NCBI GenBank assembly: GCA_031267115.1
Contig: JAIRZS010000229.1
Coordinates: 1-5,748 of the forward strand
From: Treponema sp.
Lineage (GTDB): Bacteria; Spirochaetota; Spirochaetia; Treponematales; Breznakiellaceae
Direction: 5' to 3'
Length of the DNA stretch: 5,748 nt
Shown: in pieces, positions 4,128 through 5,748 of the stretch
How the letters are laid out: each line of letters opens with the position of its first letter
Numbering within the stretch: position 1 is the stretch's first letter
Position numbers and translations under genes: made by a program
The notes under the pieces: generated by a model
Database searches by the model: none
What the model was told of the DNA's origin: nothing
Seen by the model: only the letters and a program-made list of their open reading frames with translations

Positions 4128-5735
4128 TTAATTGGCCTTGATGGACTGGAAGGGCAGATACCAGAGCCAGCTTGCCGTAATTGCCGGGCCGGCGTACTTC
4201 TTGTTAAGCACATACTGCCGGCTGGGATACGCCAGGTAAATGTAGGGCACGTCGTTTACCACAATGTCCATGAGCTGCTTCTGAACCTCGAAGCGCTTTA
4301 CCGGGTCCAGCGTGGCGCGCTGCAGATCTATCAGGGCGTCCACATCGGGCCGTGCATAGGCCGCGTGGTTGTAGCCGTTTTCACCCGCCTGGCTCGACTT
4401 GAGCAGGACATCTATATTGCCGTTAAGGTCCGGGTAGTCCGCTTCCCAGCCGCCTATGAGCATGTCGTAGTCGCGTTTGCCGTTGCTGTCAAATACCTGC
4501 CCGTTCTGGTGAAGGTCCTGCTCCTCGCCGGTCATTTTCCGTATCTCCACGCTGATATTAAGCGCCTTGAGGGCTTCCTGGATAAAGAGCGCCTGGTCGG
4601 TTGCGACCGATGATTCCCCGATTACAATATTGCAGCTAAAGCCGTTGGGGTAACGGGAGGCGGCAAGATACCTCTTTGCCCCGTCAAGGTTGTAAACATA
4701 GGCGGCAGTCTTGACATAGTCTTCCCATTTGGCCTTGTCCGCGCCGTAAAGGCCGGGGCCGAAGGGCAGGATATCGCCGGCGACACCGGCGTCTTTAATA
4801 GTGACGCTGTGCAGTTGGGAAATATCCAGGGCAAGGGCGACGGCCCGGCGCGCGTTGGCATCGTCGAAGGGAGGGCGCTGGGTGTTAAGGCCGACACTGT
4901 CCACGTGGTAGGTGGCGATGTTGTAGAAATTCAGATTACCGGCGGAAGAAAGCTGGCCGAGCATATCGATGGGCAGATTGATGCTGAAATCGACATCGCC
5001 GTTCTGCAGGGCGATAACACGGGTAGTATCATCGGGGATCGTTTTGAATACAATAGAATCAAAAATATTGGCGGCAAGTTTTTCCTTGTCCCAGTAGTTT
5101 GGATTTTTTTTAAGCACAACTTCCTGCCCGCTGGTCCAGCTCTGGTACATAAAGGGGCCGGTACCGACAGAGCCGCCTGCGGCGGTGCCGAAATTATCTC
5201 CCTGCCGCTCAAAATAGGCCTTGCTGATTATCCAGCCCGCCCCGGTAGTAGGGACGTATTTAAAAACGGCGGAGGGGTTCGCAAGCTTGATGGTAAACAG
5301 CCAGCCGTCGACAGTAAAACTTTCCACATCGGCAAAGAAGTCGGCGAAATAGGTCCCCCCTTCGGGATCGCGGGATCGCTCAAAGGAAAAGAGCACATCG
5401 TCCATGGTCAGTTTGGAGCCGTCCGAAAAAAGAACATCGTCCCTGACCTCGTAGATGTAGGTAAGATCGTCCGTCTGGGACCAGCTTTTCGCCAGCACAG
5501 GTACAATGTTGTCGCCGGAATCCAGCCCGACCAGCCCTTCGGTTATCTGGCCTACCGCCTGGTTGGTGGTAAAATCCCACGCCTGCCCGGGGTCCAGCGA
5601 CTGGATATCTTCGTGCATGGCAACGGTCAAAACCGCGCCGGCTGCCGCGCTTGCCGCAGGCTGGCCGCCGCCGTCTCTTCCGCCGCACGCGGTAAAGACG
5701 GCCAGAATTAGAAAAACAGGAATTAGTTTTTTCAT
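4128..5735 (-). CDS. ABC transporter substrate-binding lipoprotein, family 5 (peptide/OppA-DppA type)
   Basis: This 535-aa extracytoplasmic solute-binding protein captures peptides or related solutes for an ABC importer. MKKLIPVFLILAVFTAC is a lipoprotein signal peptide with C17 as the lipidation site; a low-complexity G/A linker (18-34) follows. SBP_bac_5 landmarks run in order: HEDIQSLDPGQAWD (41-54), LAKSW...DLTYIYEVRDDVLFSDG (81-106), MDDVLFSFER (111-120), GTGPFMYQSW (191-200), KKNPNYWDKEK (209-219), NARRAVALALDI (294-305) and GGWEADYPDLNGN (428-440), where DppA/OppA proteins have W..DYPDP. Length is normal for the family. The start is fixed by AAGGAGA (minus strand, + positions 5741-5747), 5-6 bases before ATG. 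The promoter and any permease or ATPase genes lie outside the window; nothing on this strand follows it before the repeats at 3793-4111. The ligand cannot be read from the sequence; peptide is the default, nickel or sugar oligomers are possible. Confidence 0.95.
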   Translation of the reverse strand: MKKLIPVFLILAVFTACGGRDGGGQPAASAAAGAVLTVAMHEDIQSLDPGQAWDFTTNQAVGQITEGLVGLDSGDNIVPVLAKSWSQTDDLTYIYEVRDDVLFSDGSKLTMDDVLFSFERSRDPEGGTYFADFFADVESFTVDGWLFTIKLANPSAVFKYVPTTGAGWIISKAYFERQGDNFGTAAGGSVGTGPFMYQSWTSGQEVVLKKNPNYWDKEKLAANIFDSIVFKTIPDDTTRVIALQNGDVDFSINLPIDMLGQLSSAGNLNFYNIATYHVDSVGLNTQRPPFDDANARRAVALALDISQLHSVTIKDAGVAGDILPFGPGLYGADKAKWEDYVKTAAYVYNLDGAKRYLAASRYPNGFSCNIVIGESSVATDQALFIQEALKALNISVEIRKMTGEEQDLHQNGQVFDSNGKRDYDMLIGGWEADYPDLNGNIDVLLKSSQAGENGYNHAAYARPDVDALIDLQRATLDPVKRFEVQKQLMDIVVNDVPYIYLAYPSRQYVLNKKYAGPAITASWLWYLPFQSIKAN

Positions 5736-5740
5736 GATTT

Positions 5741-5747
5741 TCTCCTT
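5741..5747 (-). promoter_or_regulatory. Ribosome-binding site of the binding-protein gene
   Basis: AAGGAGA on the minus strand lies 5 bases before the ATG at 5735 and confirms that start. The window ends one base further on, so no promoter can be assessed. Confidence 0.85.
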
Positions 5748-5748
5748 A

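Noticed and set aside
4809..5711. 300-aa plus-strand open frame opposite the binding protein
   Set aside because: It is a shadow of a GC-rich gene on the other strand; the minus frame has complete family motifs and a good ribosome-binding site.

Overview
The window looks like a chromosomal segment of a spirochaete, most likely a termite-gut type Treponema. The reasons are the Rpn/PD-(D/E)XK gene with a long heptad-repeat tail, two lipoproteins, GC-rich genes (high in C and G at third positions), and spacers packed with small palindromic repeats. The assignment rests on recalled family resemblance, not on a search.

Layout. (1) 59-286, minus strand: a short, apparently C-terminally truncated member of a BrnT-like small protein family, ending in a block of hairpins (23-73). 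(2) 287-593: no gene, but several inverted or dispersed repeats. (3) 594-1670, plus strand: an Rpn-family nuclease with an N-terminal PD-(D/E)XK domain, tandem heptad repeats and a C-terminal helix-turn-helix-like segment. A perfect AGGAGG lies 5 bases before an in-frame internal ATG at 1335, so the gene may also encode a 111-aa C-terminal protein, as described for RpnL/RpnS gene-within-gene toxin-antitoxin systems. The gene is bracketed by direct copies of two dispersed repeats. (4) 1671-2188: a MITE-like palindrome, a hairpin with a T tract, a GC-rich hairpin cluster and a sigma70-like promoter. (5) 2189-3283, plus strand: 6-phosphofructokinase. (6) 3331-3768, plus strand: a small predicted lipoprotein of unknown function. 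(7) 3769-4127: repeat elements between convergent genes, including a second, better MITE-like element (3945-4042). (8) 4128-5735, minus strand: a family-5 ABC transporter substrate-binding lipoprotein (peptide-type).

The genes do not form one pathway. The phosphofructokinase is a core glycolytic gene with its own promoter. The binding protein probably heads or belongs to a peptide-uptake operon outside the window. The Rpn gene and the truncated small protein are accessory genes in repeat-rich DNA. The most interesting item is the possible internal antitoxin of the Rpn gene together with the repeats that flank it.
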